Positions 8,585 to 18,144 of a stretch of DNA of 64,000 nt are shown here, in pieces. The first letter of the stretch is position 1. Every line of letters begins with the position of its first letter. Position numbers and translations under genes: made by a program. Source of the stretch: JBMYZL01 sp049610385 (GTDB lineage: Bacteria; Bacteroidota; Bacteroidia; Flavobacteriales_D; Sanyastnellaceae); NCBI GenBank assembly GCA_049610385.1, contig JBMYZL010000012.1, forward strand, positions 1-64,000, written 5' to 3'. A model generated the notes under the pieces. That model was not told the DNA's origin. It saw nothing but the letters and a program-made list of their open reading frames with translations, and did not search any database.

Positions 8585-9136
8585 TCAGTTCTTCTTGAAT
8601 GGGAATCCAAACTCAGACAACAAAGCCTTGGCTTCCTCATCCGTCTTGGCTGATGTCACAATGGTGATGTCCATGCCATTGAAGTGCTTCACTTCATCCA
8701 ACGTAATTTCAGGAAAGATCACCTGCTCCTTCACTCCGAATGTGAAATTTCCACGGCCATCAAATCCCTTTGCTTTCACACCTTGAAAATCGCGAGTCCG
8801 TGGCAATGCCACCGCAATCAAACGATCGAGGAACTCATACATGCGCTCACGACGCAACGTCACCCGCGCACCAATTGGCATGCCTTTTCGAAGCTTGAAA
8901 TTGGAAACGTCCTTTGTCGAGTACGTCGCCACCGCCTTTTGACCTGCAATACGTGTCATTTCATCCACCGCATGCTCTATAATCTTCTTGTCCGCGATGG
9001 CCTTTCCCAAACCTTGGTTAATGTTGATCTTGAGAATGCGAGGGACTTGCATCACACTCGTATACTCAAATTGATCCTTGAGTTTCAAGACCACTTCGTC
9101 TTGATACTGCTTCTGAAGTCTTGGTACGTAGCTCAT
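8585..9136 (-). CDS. rplE: 50S ribosomal protein L5
   Basis: The protein has 183 residues. L5 motifs such as PRILKININQGLGKAIADKK, then GMPIGARVTLRRERMYEFLD and RGNFTFGVKEQVIFPEI are present. L5 binds 5S rRNA and contacts P-site tRNA. The ATG overlaps the rplX stop codon as TGATG, which fixes the start and suggests translational coupling. Confidence 0.97.
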   Translation of the reverse strand: MSYVPRLQKQYQDEVVLKLKDQFEYTSVMQVPRILKININQGLGKAIADKKIIEHAVDEMTRIAGQKAVATYSTKDVSNFKLRKGMPIGARVTLRRERMYEFLDRLIAVALPRTRDFQGVKAKGFDGRGNFTFGVKEQVIFPEITLDEVKHFNGMDITIVTSAKTDEEAKALLSEFGFPFKKN

Positions 9137-9456
9137 CACTTCAATTCCTCATTGCTGGTTTTCGAATAACGGACCAATTTCCCGTCTTCTCCTCTGCGAC
9201 GCCCCACACGCGTGGCATTGCCCGCTCCATCGATGACCATGACGTTGGAAATGTGGATTCCGGCTTCTTTCGTCTCGATGCCGCCCTGTGGATTGGCCGG
9301 ACCTGGCTTCACGTGCTTCTTGACCACATTCACCCCTTCAACAATCACGCGATCACTTTTGCGGTCGACGAGAATGACAGAACCTTGCTTTCCCTTTTGG
9401 CCTCCAGAAATCACCTTAACGGTGTCTCCCTTTTTGATTTTGACTCTTTTGAACAT
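9136..9456 (-). CDS. rplX: 50S ribosomal protein L24
   Basis: The 106-residue protein has an N-terminal KOW motif (KKGDTVKVISGGQKGKQGSV) followed by VEGVNVVKKHVKPGPANPQG. L24 starts 50S assembly by binding the 5' end of 23S rRNA. Its stop codon overlaps the rplE start by one base. Confidence 0.97.
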   Translation of the reverse strand: MFKRVKIKKGDTVKVISGGQKGKQGSVILVDRKSDRVIVEGVNVVKKHVKPGPANPQGGIETKEAGIHISNVMVIDGAGNATRVGRRRGEDGKLVRYSKTSNEELK

Positions 9457-9467
9457 GGCTCTATTCT

Positions 9468-9836
9468 TTACAAAACCTCAGGGGCAAGTGAAACAATTTT
9501 CATGAAGTCCTTCTCCCGAAGCTCACGGGCTACCGGACCAAAAATCCGGGTTCCACGCATTTCCCCCGCTGCATTCAACAACACGATTGCATTGTCATCA
9601 AAGCGGATGTATGAGCCATCAGGGCGACGAACCGACTTCTTGGTCCGCACAACGACGCCGGTTGAAACGGCGCCTTTCTTGATGTTCCCGTTCGGCGTGG
9701 CATCTTTTACTGTGACAACAACCTTGTCACCAATGCTCGCATACCGACGACGTGTTCCCCCCAACACACGAATGCAAAGGACTTCCTTCGCACCGCTGTT
9801 GTCGGCAACCTTCATTCGGGATTCTTGCTGTATCAT
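9468..9836 (-). CDS. rplN: 50S ribosomal protein L14
   Basis: The 122-residue protein begins MIQQESRMKVADNSGAKEVL and contains the L14 signature DNAIVLLNAAGEMRGTRIFG. L14 forms part of intersubunit bridges and contacts L19. It lies between rpsQ and rplX. Confidence 0.97.
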   Translation of the reverse strand: MIQQESRMKVADNSGAKEVLCIRVLGGTRRRYASIGDKVVVTVKDATPNGNIKKGAVSTGVVVRTKKSVRRPDGSYIRFDDNAIVLLNAAGEMRGTRIFGPVARELREKDFMKIVSLAPEVL

Positions 9837-9869
9837 CTCTTGTTATTTCCTTGTTCGGGTGGACGACTA

Positions 9870-10151
9870 TTACTTCGCACGCTCAACCACCTCGACCAAA
9901 CGCCAATTCTTGCGCTTGGAAAGCGGACGGGTTTCCATGATGCGGACTGTATCTCCAACATTGCATGTGTTTTCTTCGTCATGCGCCATGAAACGGCTGG
10001 TTTTCTTGACGAATTTCCCGTATTTCAAGTGCTTCTCTCGACGCTCAACGGACACCACGATGGATTTGTCCATTCCTGTTGAGGTCACAACACCCACCCG
10101 CTCCTTTCTCAGGTTGCGTGTGGTTTCCTGGGTATTGATTTCAGTGGTCAT
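9870..10151 (-). CDS. rpsQ: 30S ribosomal protein S17
   Basis: The 93-residue OB-fold protein carries RKERVGVVTSTGMDKSIVVS and GDTVRIMETRPLSKRKNWRL, the S17 signature. The N-terminus is extended by about ten residues. Its ATG overlaps the rpmC stop as ATGA, indicating coupled translation. Confidence 0.96.
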   Translation of the reverse strand: MTTEINTQETTRNLRKERVGVVTSTGMDKSIVVSVERREKHLKYGKFVKKTSRFMAHDEENTCNVGDTVRIMETRPLSKRKNWRLVEVVERAK

Positions 10152-10348
10152 CCCTGTTGATTCTTCCGTTGGTTCAAAACAGTGAGCAAGCGAGCAATAT
10201 CGCGTTTTTTGTCACGAATAGCAGTTGGGCTTTCCAAACCTGCAATGGTGTGGTTGAAGCGAAGCTTTGACAAAGCCTCCCGTTCCACATCAATTCGTTC
10301 TTGCAAATCCACGTCGGATAGCAGTTGGATTTCACTCATTTGGATCAT
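10148..10348 (-). CDS. rpmC: 50S ribosomal protein L29
   Basis: The product is a small two-helix protein of 66 residues (MIQMSEIQLLSDVDLQERID). The L29 core LSKLRFNHTIAGLESPTAIR is followed by RDIARLLTVLNQRK. I chose the ATG that overlaps the rplP stop as ATGA; the second Met (at 10339) is also possible. L29 lies near the tunnel exit and is the docking site for trigger factor and SRP. Confidence 0.94.
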   Translation of the reverse strand: MIQMSEIQLLSDVDLQERIDVEREALSKLRFNHTIAGLESPTAIRDKKRDIARLLTVLNQRKNQQG

Positions 10349-10767
10349 GACTTCGCGTAATCTGGACGTACAACGAATTTGCATTTGACTGGGAGCTTTT
10401 GAGCACCCAAACGCAACGCTTCCTGTGCGGTTTCCATTGGCACCCCATCCACCTCAAACATCACCCGACCCGGCTTCACAGGAGCCACCCAATGGCTGGG
10501 TGCCCCTTTACCCTTACCCATACGAACTTCCGCAGGTTTCGAGGTCATCGGCTTGTCTGGGAAGATTCGAATCCACACCTTTCCTTCACGTTTCATGTAA
10601 CGGTTAATCGCAATACGCGCCGCTTCAATCTGACGAGAAGTGATGAATCCGATTTCCAGTGTTTTCATTCCAAACGATCCGTAGGCAATGGTGCTTCCGC
10701 GATGCGCCAATCCGCGCACGCGACCCTTTTGCATTTTCCGGAACTTTGTTCTTTTCGGCTGCAGCAT
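10345..10767 (-). CDS. rplP: 50S ribosomal protein L16
   Basis: The 140-residue protein begins MLQPKRTKFRKMQKGRVRGL. It carries the L16 signature KVWIRIFPDKPMTSKPAEVR and then GKGKGAPSHWVAPVKPGR. L16 organises the A-site and central protuberance. It lies between rpsC and rpmC. Confidence 0.97.
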   Translation of the reverse strand: MLQPKRTKFRKMQKGRVRGLAHRGSTIAYGSFGMKTLEIGFITSRQIEAARIAINRYMKREGKVWIRIFPDKPMTSKPAEVRMGKGKGAPSHWVAPVKPGRVMFEVDGVPMETAQEALRLGAQKLPVKCKFVVRPDYAKS

Positions 10768-10776
10768 GGCTTATTC

Positions 10777-11505
10777 TCAGTTACGGGGACGACGGCGACC
10801 GCCTCCTCCGCCACGGCGGTCATTTCCACCGCGACGATCGTTTGACTTCTTTTGTGGTGGAACCGGGGACAAATCCCGCTTTCCGTATACCTCCCCACGA
10901 CAAATCCAACATTTGATGCCGATTCTGCCATAGGTGGTGTGAGCCTCAACCAAAGCATAGTCGATATCCGCTCTGAAGGTGTGCAAAGGGATGCGCCCTT
11001 CTTTATACGACTCACTTCTCGCAATCTCCGCGCCATTCACACGTCCTGCGATGTTGATTTTGATGCCCTCTGCACCCAGTCGCATGGTTCCCGCAATGGC
11101 CATTTTGATGGCACGACGGTGCGAGATACGTGCTTCGATTTGACGTGCAACACTTTCCGCTACCAAACGCGCGTCCAATTCCGGGCGCTTGATTTCAAAA
11201 ATGTTGATTTGAACTTCCTTTCCAGTGAGCTTCTTCAACTCCTCGCGCAACTTGTCAACTTCTTGACCACCCTTTCCAATGATTACCCCTGGACGCGCCG
11301 TCTTGATGGTCACAGTGACCAATTTCAAGGTGCGCTCAATGATGATATTTGAAACACTGGCTTTGCGGAGACGCGCCATCAAATAAGTCCGGATCTTGTC
11401 GTCCTCGACCAATTTATCTGTGTAGTCCTTGCCGCCATACCAATTCGAATCCCATCCGCGGATGAAGCCGAGGCGGTTGCCTATCGGGTTTGTTTTCTGT
11501 CCCAT
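10777..11505 (-). CDS. rpsC: 30S ribosomal protein S3
   Basis: The 242-residue protein has a KH type 2 domain with the GxxG loop in RPGVIIGKGGQEVDKLREEL. The C-terminal S3 domain includes GRVNGAEIARSESYKEGRIP. The last 30 residues form a Gly/Arg-rich basic tail (RRGGGGGRRRPRN). S3 lies at the mRNA entry site and takes part in helicase activity. Confidence 0.97.
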   Translation of the reverse strand: MGQKTNPIGNRLGFIRGWDSNWYGGKDYTDKLVEDDKIRTYLMARLRKASVSNIIIERTLKLVTVTIKTARPGVIIGKGGQEVDKLREELKKLTGKEVQINIFEIKRPELDARLVAESVARQIEARISHRRAIKMAIAGTMRLGAEGIKINIAGRVNGAEIARSESYKEGRIPLHTFRADIDYALVEAHTTYGRIGIKCWICRGEVYGKRDLSPVPPQKKSNDRRGGNDRRGGGGGRRRPRN

Positions 11506-11508
11506 GAA

Positions 11509-11907
11509 TTAGCTTTTAACGGAATCTACGATTACGGTAACGTGGTTGCTTCTTTTGCGAATGCGGTGTGCACGGCCTTGAGGAGCTGTTTGCAGTCGCT
11601 TCAACATGCGCGCACTGTCCACTTTGATTTCACGAACCACCAATTTCGCCTCCTCGGGTCGAGAGCCTTCATTCTTGGCTTCCCAGTTAGCGATTGCAGA
11701 ACGCAACAATTTCTCCAGACGAATGGATGCCTCACGTGGGCTGAACTTCAGAATGTTCAGCGCGTCGAACACATCACGCCCCCGGACCGTATCCGCCACC
11801 AACCGCATTTTCCGCGGAGAGGTGGGACAGTTGCGCAAGCTCGCCAACGCCACTGACTTCAAGTCTTCTTTGCGACGCTCGGCCGCAAGTCTTTTTCTTT
11901 TACCCAT
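11509..11907 (-). CDS. rplV: 50S ribosomal protein L22
   Basis: The 132-residue protein has the L22 pattern CPTSPRKMRLVADTVRGRDV and the tunnel-hairpin region ending with APQGRAHRIRKRSNHVTVIV. The first 15 residues (MGKRKRLAAERRKED) are an extra basic extension. L22's loop lines the exit tunnel and is a known site of macrolide-resistance mutations; nothing unusual is visible in it. Confidence 0.96.
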   Translation of the reverse strand: MGKRKRLAAERRKEDLKSVALASLRNCPTSPRKMRLVADTVRGRDVFDALNILKFSPREASIRLEKLLRSAIANWEAKNEGSRPEEAKLVVREIKVDSARMLKRLQTAPQGRAHRIRKRSNHVTVIVDSVKS

Positions 11908-11912
11908 GTCAA

Positions 11913-12188
11913 TTAGCGCTTTTTATCCTTTTTGTCAGCGTGACCTCGGTAAGTTCTCGTCGGCGAGAACTCTCCCAGCTTGTGACCCACCATGTTTTCG
12001 GTGATGAACACTGGGATGAATTGGCGACCGTTGTGAACGGCCACAGTCAATCCAACAAAATCAGGTGTGATAGTCGACGAACGCGACCAGGTCTTGATGA
12101 CCGACTTTTTCCCTGCCGCCTGCATCGCTTCGACACGAGCCAACAACTTGTAATGAACAAACGGGGGTTTCTTCAATGAACGTGCCAT
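11913..12188 (-). CDS. rpsS: 30S ribosomal protein S19
   Basis: The 91-residue protein begins MARSLKKPPFVHYKLLARVE. It contains the signature SRSSTITPDFVGLTVAVHNG and then GHKLGEFSPTRTYRGH. S19 contacts S13 in the 30S head. It lies 5 bp upstream of rplV. Confidence 0.97.
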   Translation of the reverse strand: MARSLKKPPFVHYKLLARVEAMQAAGKKSVIKTWSRSSTITPDFVGLTVAVHNGRQFIPVFITENMVGHKLGEFSPTRTYRGHADKKDKKR

Positions 12189-12193
12189 ATCTC

Positions 12194-13015
12194 TTACTTC
12201 TTGCGGCGTTCGATAATGTACTTGGAACTGTTCTTGCGCGGGTTCCTTGTTTTCTGTCCTTTAGCCGGACGACCTGTACGACTACGTGGGTGTCCTCCGC
12301 TTGAACGGCCCTCACCACCACCCATGGGGTGATCCACTGGGTTCATCACCACTCCACGAACACGAGGACGTCGACCCAACCAACGCGAGCGACCTGCCTT
12401 GCCGGAAACCTGCAAACTGTGCTCCGAGTTGCCCACAGAACCAATGACGGCCATGCAAGTCACGAGAATCATCCGTGTTTCCCCACTGGGCAACTTCACG
12501 ACAGCATATTTTCCGTCACGGGCATTCAATTGCGCAGAAGCACCAGCGCTTCTGGCAAGGGCTGCGCCTTTCCCGGGATACAATTCAATGTTGTGAATCA
12601 TCGTTCCCAACGGGATGTCACTCAAATACATGGCGTGCCCAACATTGGGTGTAGCCTCTTTGCCCGTGTGGATTTTCATACCTGGTTTCAAACCTTCGGG
12701 CGCAATGATGTAGCGCTTCTCACCATCCTTGTACTCAACCAGACAAATCCTCGAAGTCCGATTTGGATCATATTCGACGGTCAGAACCGTGGCTTCCATG
12801 TGCTTGTCACGACCGAAATCGATCAAACGGTAACGACGCTTGTGGCCGCCACCACGGTAACGCATGGTCATCTTGCCATCCGAGTTCCGGCCCCCTGACT
12901 TTTTCAGGCTGCGCAACAAGGGCTTGTGGGGCTTGTCTGTGGTGATGTCGTCAAACTTCGACAACAACTTGTGACGCGTGCCCGGTGTAATGGGGTTGAA
13001 TTTGCGAATTGCCAT
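12194..13015 (-). CDS. rplB: 50S ribosomal protein L2
   Basis: I start at MAIRKFNPITPGTRHK (273 residues), the universal L2 N-terminus. The conserved MNPVDHPMGGGEGRSSGGHP loop near the peptidyl-transferase centre, including its histidine, is intact. The C-terminus is basic. L2 is required for subunit association. Confidence 0.97.
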   Translation of the reverse strand: MAIRKFNPITPGTRHKLLSKFDDITTDKPHKPLLRSLKKSGGRNSDGKMTMRYRGGGHKRRYRLIDFGRDKHMEATVLTVEYDPNRTSRICLVEYKDGEKRYIIAPEGLKPGMKIHTGKEATPNVGHAMYLSDIPLGTMIHNIELYPGKGAALARSAGASAQLNARDGKYAVVKLPSGETRMILVTCMAVIGSVGNSEHSLQVSGKAGRSRWLGRRPRVRGVVMNPVDHPMGGGEGRSSGGHPRSRTGRPAKGQKTRNPRKNSSKYIIERRKK

Positions 13016-13019
13016 GTCC

Positions 13020-13313
13020 TCAGATGTTCTCGTAGAAATCAATCAACTCACCGTCGCCAATGCTGACGATGGCCTTTTTGTAACCGTTTGTGCGGCCTTT
13101 CACCATTCCAGTTTTTGTATAGCGCTGACGCTGCTTTCCATCCACGCGCAACGTGCGAACGGAAGTCACTGTGACACCATACTCTTTCTCAATGGCTTTT
13201 TTGATTTCGATTTTGTTGGCGCCATCGGCTACCACGAAACCATAAGCATTTCGACGCTCTGTATCCAGAGACATCTTTTCAGTGATGAGGGGCTTAATCA
13301 AAATCTGTTGCAT
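13020..13313 (-). CDS. rplW: 50S ribosomal protein L23
   Basis: The 97-residue protein starts MQQILIKPLITEKMSLDTER. The L23 pattern VADGANKIEIKKAIEKEYGV and RTNGYKKAIVSIGDG follow. An upstream in-frame extension overlaps rplD and has no family similarity. L23 forms the exit-tunnel docking site for trigger factor and SRP. Confidence 0.96.
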   Translation of the reverse strand: MQQILIKPLITEKMSLDTERRNAYGFVVADGANKIEIKKAIEKEYGVTVTSVRTLRVDGKQRQRYTKTGMVKGRTNGYKKAIVSIGDGELIDFYENI

Positions 13314-13317
13314 CTCT

Positions 13318-13947
13318 TCACTTTTTAAGCATGCCGGCCAAAACCTCATGGGCATTTCCCACAAGCACCAGCGTACTGCAATTCATAATATCATAAGTGC
13401 TCAAATCAGAAGCACACATCACGCGCTGCTTGGGCAAATTGCGAGCAGATAGATAGATACCTGTGTTAGGCTCCGGAAGGACGACCAAAGCTTTCTGATC
13501 AGCAATCTCCAAAGCCTTGAAAATCCCCAAAAGCTCCTTGGTCTTGGGCGCATCCATGTCAAATCCCTCCAACGCCTTGATCGCCGAATCCTTCGCTTTG
13601 TATGAAAGCGCACTCTTGCGAGCCAACATCTTCACCTTACCGTTCAACTTGTGCCGGTAATTGCGCGGTTCTGGACCAAAGATGGTCCCGCCACCACGGA
13701 ACAAGGGATTCTTGATGGATCCTGCACGTGCCGTACCTGTGCCCTTCTGACGCTTCAACTTGCGTGTTGAACCGCTGAGGAGGCCCCGATGCAGAGTATC
13801 GTGGGTTCCTTGACGCTTTGCCGCCTGAATGCGCTTCACATCCAGGTAAATCGCGTGGTCATTGGGCTCGATTCCGAAGACCGAATCGTCCAAGTCAATG
13901 CTCTTTTTCGTCTGGGCACCTGAGGTGCTGTAAACATTCAGTTTCAT
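13318..13947 (-). CDS. rplD: 50S ribosomal protein L4
   Basis: The 209-residue protein has the tunnel loop KLKRQKGTGTARAGSIKNPL followed by GGGTIFGPEPRNYRHKLNGK, typical of L4. Its ATG overlaps the rplC stop as ATGA. In E. coli L4 represses the S10 operon; whether it does so here cannot be judged. Confidence 0.97.
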   Translation of the reverse strand: MKLNVYSTSGAQTKKSIDLDDSVFGIEPNDHAIYLDVKRIQAAKRQGTHDTLHRGLLSGSTRKLKRQKGTGTARAGSIKNPLFRGGGTIFGPEPRNYRHKLNGKVKMLARKSALSYKAKDSAIKALEGFDMDAPKTKELLGIFKALEIADQKALVVLPEPNTGIYLSARNLPKQRVMCASDLSTYDIMNCSTLVLVGNAHEVLAGMLKK

Positions 13948-14576
13948 TGGGCTTCAGGTTTGCGAATCACGACTGTTGAACCTCGGTGTCCAGGAACAGC
14001 TCCCTTCACCACCAAAACGCCATCTTCCGGCAAGACTTTCACAACTTCCAAGTTTTCAATGGTGACCCGCTGATTTCCGGTTTGACCCGCCATGCGCATG
14101 CCTTTGAAAACACGGCTCGGTGTAGAAGCCGCGCCAATAGAACCTGGGGCACGCAACCGATTGTGCTGGCCGTGGGTAGCTTGTCCCACACCACCAAATC
14201 CATGACGCTTAACAACCCCCTGAAAACCCTTACCCTTGCTGGTTCCGATCACTGAAACGAATTCACCCTCGCTGAAAACGTCATCCACCTTCAGTTCATC
14301 ACCGGGTTGCAATTCCTGTTCGAACGAACGGAATTCAACCAATTTCTTCATCGGTCCGACACCAGCCCGCTTGAAGTGACCCTGCATGGCTTTGGATGTG
14401 CGTTTCTCGGATTTTTCACCGAAACCCAACTGAATGGCTTCATAGCCATCCTTCTCCATGGTACGCAGTTGCGTCACCACACAAGGACCAACCTCCAATA
14501 TGGTGCATGGGATGTTCTTCCCAGCGGCACTGTAGAGACTTGTCATACCAATCTTTTTGCCAATAAGTCCAGGCAT
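13944..14576 (-). CDS. rplC: 50S ribosomal protein L3
   Basis: The 210-residue protein begins MPGLIGKKIGMTSLYSAAGK. The L3 signature SKGKGFQGVVKRHGFGGVGQ and THGQHNRLRAPGSIGA are intact. The central loop reaches toward the peptidyl-transferase centre, and its conserved Gln is the usual PrmB methylation site. It follows rpsJ. Confidence 0.97.
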   Translation of the reverse strand: MPGLIGKKIGMTSLYSAAGKNIPCTILEVGPCVVTQLRTMEKDGYEAIQLGFGEKSEKRTSKAMQGHFKRAGVGPMKKLVEFRSFEQELQPGDELKVDDVFSEGEFVSVIGTSKGKGFQGVVKRHGFGGVGQATHGQHNRLRAPGSIGAASTPSRVFKGMRMAGQTGNQRVTIENLEVVKVLPEDGVLVVKGAVPGHRGSTVVIRKPEAQ

Positions 14577-14613
14577 GATTGCTTGTTTTGTTATTTATTC
14601 AAGACGTTGACCG

Positions 14614-14919
14614 TCAAACTTTAATTTCTACTTCAACACCACTCGGCAATTCCAAACGCATCAAAGCATCCACCGTCTTGGAAGAGGAGCTGTAGATGTC
14701 AATCAAACGCTTGTAAGCGTTCAATTCGAATTGCTCCCTCGACTTCTTGTTCACGTGTGGTGAACGCAAAACCGTGTAAATGCGTTGGTGAGTTGGCAAT
14801 GGGACAGGACCGCTAATCACAGCACCTGTGGTCTTCACCGTCTTCACAATTTTCTCAGCTGACTTGTCCACGAGGTTGTGATCGTAGGACTTCAACTTGA
14901 TGCGAATCTTCTGCGTCAT
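14614..14919 (-). CDS. rpsJ: 30S ribosomal protein S10
   Basis: The 101-residue protein has KIRIKLKSYDHNLVDKSAEK at the start and the signature SGPVPLPTHQRIYTVLRSPH. S10 (NusE) is a 30S head protein and also binds NusB and NusG in antitermination. It follows fusA directly, with no tuf gene between them. Confidence 0.97.
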   Translation of the reverse strand: MTQKIRIKLKSYDHNLVDKSAEKIVKTVKTTGAVISGPVPLPTHQRIYTVLRSPHVNKKSREQFELNAYKRLIDIYSSSSKTVDALMRLELPSGVEVEIKV

Positions 14920-14937
14920 GATATTCTATGCAAAACC

Positions 14938-17037
<2,100 letters not shown>

Positions 17038-17070
17038 GGTCGTAAGGCGTTCGTTAGTCGTCAGTTCTTG

Positions 17071-17538
17071 TTAGAAACGGAAGTGGGAGAAGGCTTTGTT
17101 CGCCTCAGCCATGCGGTGTGTGTCTTCTTTCTTTTTGAAGGTGGCTCCCTCTTCCTTGGAAGCTGCGATGACTTCGGCAGCCAAACGCTCAGCCATGGAC
17201 TTCTCATTGCGCTTGCGAGCAAATGAAATCATCCACTTCATCGCCAAGCTCTGACGTCGGGAATCACGAATCGGTTGTGGAATTTGAAATGTGGCACCAC
17301 CGACCCTGCGGCTGCGCACCTCCACACCTGGGGTCACATTTTCCAAAGCCTTTTTGAACGTCTCGAGGCCATCCTCCCCGCTGCGCTCCTGAACGCGATC
17401 CATCGCGCCGTAGAAAATGTCAAATGCAACGCTTTTCTTGCCGTGAAGCATCAAATTGTTCACGAAGCTGGTCACCAATGTGCTGCCATACCGTGGGTCA
17501 GGCAAAATCAGGTGCTTTTTTGCGACTCTTCTTCTCAT
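17071..17538 (-). CDS. rpsG: 30S ribosomal protein S7
   Basis: The 155-residue protein begins MRRRVAKKHLILPDPRYGST. The signature LVTSFVNNLMLHGKKSVAFD and EVRSRRVGGATFQIPQPIRD are present. S7 nucleates the 30S head and contacts E-site tRNA. It follows rpsL by 6 bp. Confidence 0.97.
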   Translation of the reverse strand: MRRRVAKKHLILPDPRYGSTLVTSFVNNLMLHGKKSVAFDIFYGAMDRVQERSGEDGLETFKKALENVTPGVEVRSRRVGGATFQIPQPIRDSRRQSLAMKWMISFARKRNEKSMAERLAAEVIAASKEEGATFKKKEDTHRMAEANKAFSHFRF

Positions 17539-17544
17539 GATGAA

Positions 17545-17925
17545 TTACTTCTTCGCTTTCGGGCGCTTGGTTCCATATTTTGAGCGACGTTGCGTACGAC
17601 CCTCAACTCCTGCTGTATCCAAAGCACCTCGAACGATGTGATAACGAACCCCCGGCAAATCCTTTACACGACCTCCACGCACCAAGACAATGCTGTGCTC
17701 TTGGAGGTTGTGTCCCTCACCGCCGATGTAGGCATTCACCTCGTTGCCATTGGTCAAACGGACACGGGCCACTTTCCGCATCGCGGAATTCGGTTTCTTG
17801 GGTGTGGTCGTGTAAACACGAACACATACGCCTCTGCGTTGTGGACATGAGTCCAAGGCCGCCGACTTGCTCGTCTGGGGCTTGGTGATTCGACCTTTGC
17901 GAATGAGCTGCTGGATGGTAGGCAT
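17545..17925 (-). CDS. rpsL: 30S ribosomal protein S12
   Basis: The 126-residue protein has the PNSAMRKVARVRLTNGNEV core and GGRVKDLPGVRYHIVRGAL. Lysines at the positions linked to streptomycin resistance when mutated (TTPKKPNSA and RVKDLPG) are wild type. The methylthiolated Asp in VKDLPG is conserved. It is the first gene of the superoperon, about 60 bp after the promoter box. Confidence 0.97.
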   Translation of the reverse strand: MPTIQQLIRKGRITKPQTSKSAALDSCPQRRGVCVRVYTTTPKKPNSAMRKVARVRLTNGNEVNAYIGGEGHNLQEHSIVLVRGGRVKDLPGVRYHIVRGALDTAGVEGRTQRRSKYGTKRPKAKK

Positions 17926-17985
17926 TCGTTTATAACAATGGTGTTAGTATCTATAGATATGGTTTTCCTCAAATTAATGGGGGTG

Positions 17986-18016
17986 CAAAAGTAGCGGATA
18001 TTCCGAAAAATACAAT
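17986..18016 (-). promoter_or_regulatory. Promoter of the ribosomal superoperon
   Basis: On the minus strand, ATTG (18016-18013) is followed after exactly 19 bp by TACTTTTG (17993-17986). This matches the Bacteroidota sigma-A consensus TTTG-N19-TANNTTTG except for the first base of the -33 box. About 60 bp separate it from rpsL, so this transcript has a leader. No second promoter was seen inside the operon. Confidence 0.75.
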
Positions 18017-18107
18017 ACCTATTCGGGTCTTTTTTCCCTCATTCTGTTCCACATGGATTTTGCCCTGCAGAATTGCCCGCAGATATATAAGGTATGTGTA
18101 ACACGAC

Positions 18108-18140
18108 TTTGGAGCCAATCCTCCCTCAATCGTAATTTCG
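18108..18140 (+). promoter_or_regulatory. Promoter abutting the helicase start codon
   Basis: TTTG (18108-18111), a 21-bp spacer and TAATTTCG (18133-18140) match the Bacteroidota promoter with a TANNTTCG -7 box. The box ends 4 nt before the GTG start at 18145, so transcription would begin at or next to the start codon. Confidence 0.6.
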
Positions 18141-18144
18141 ACGT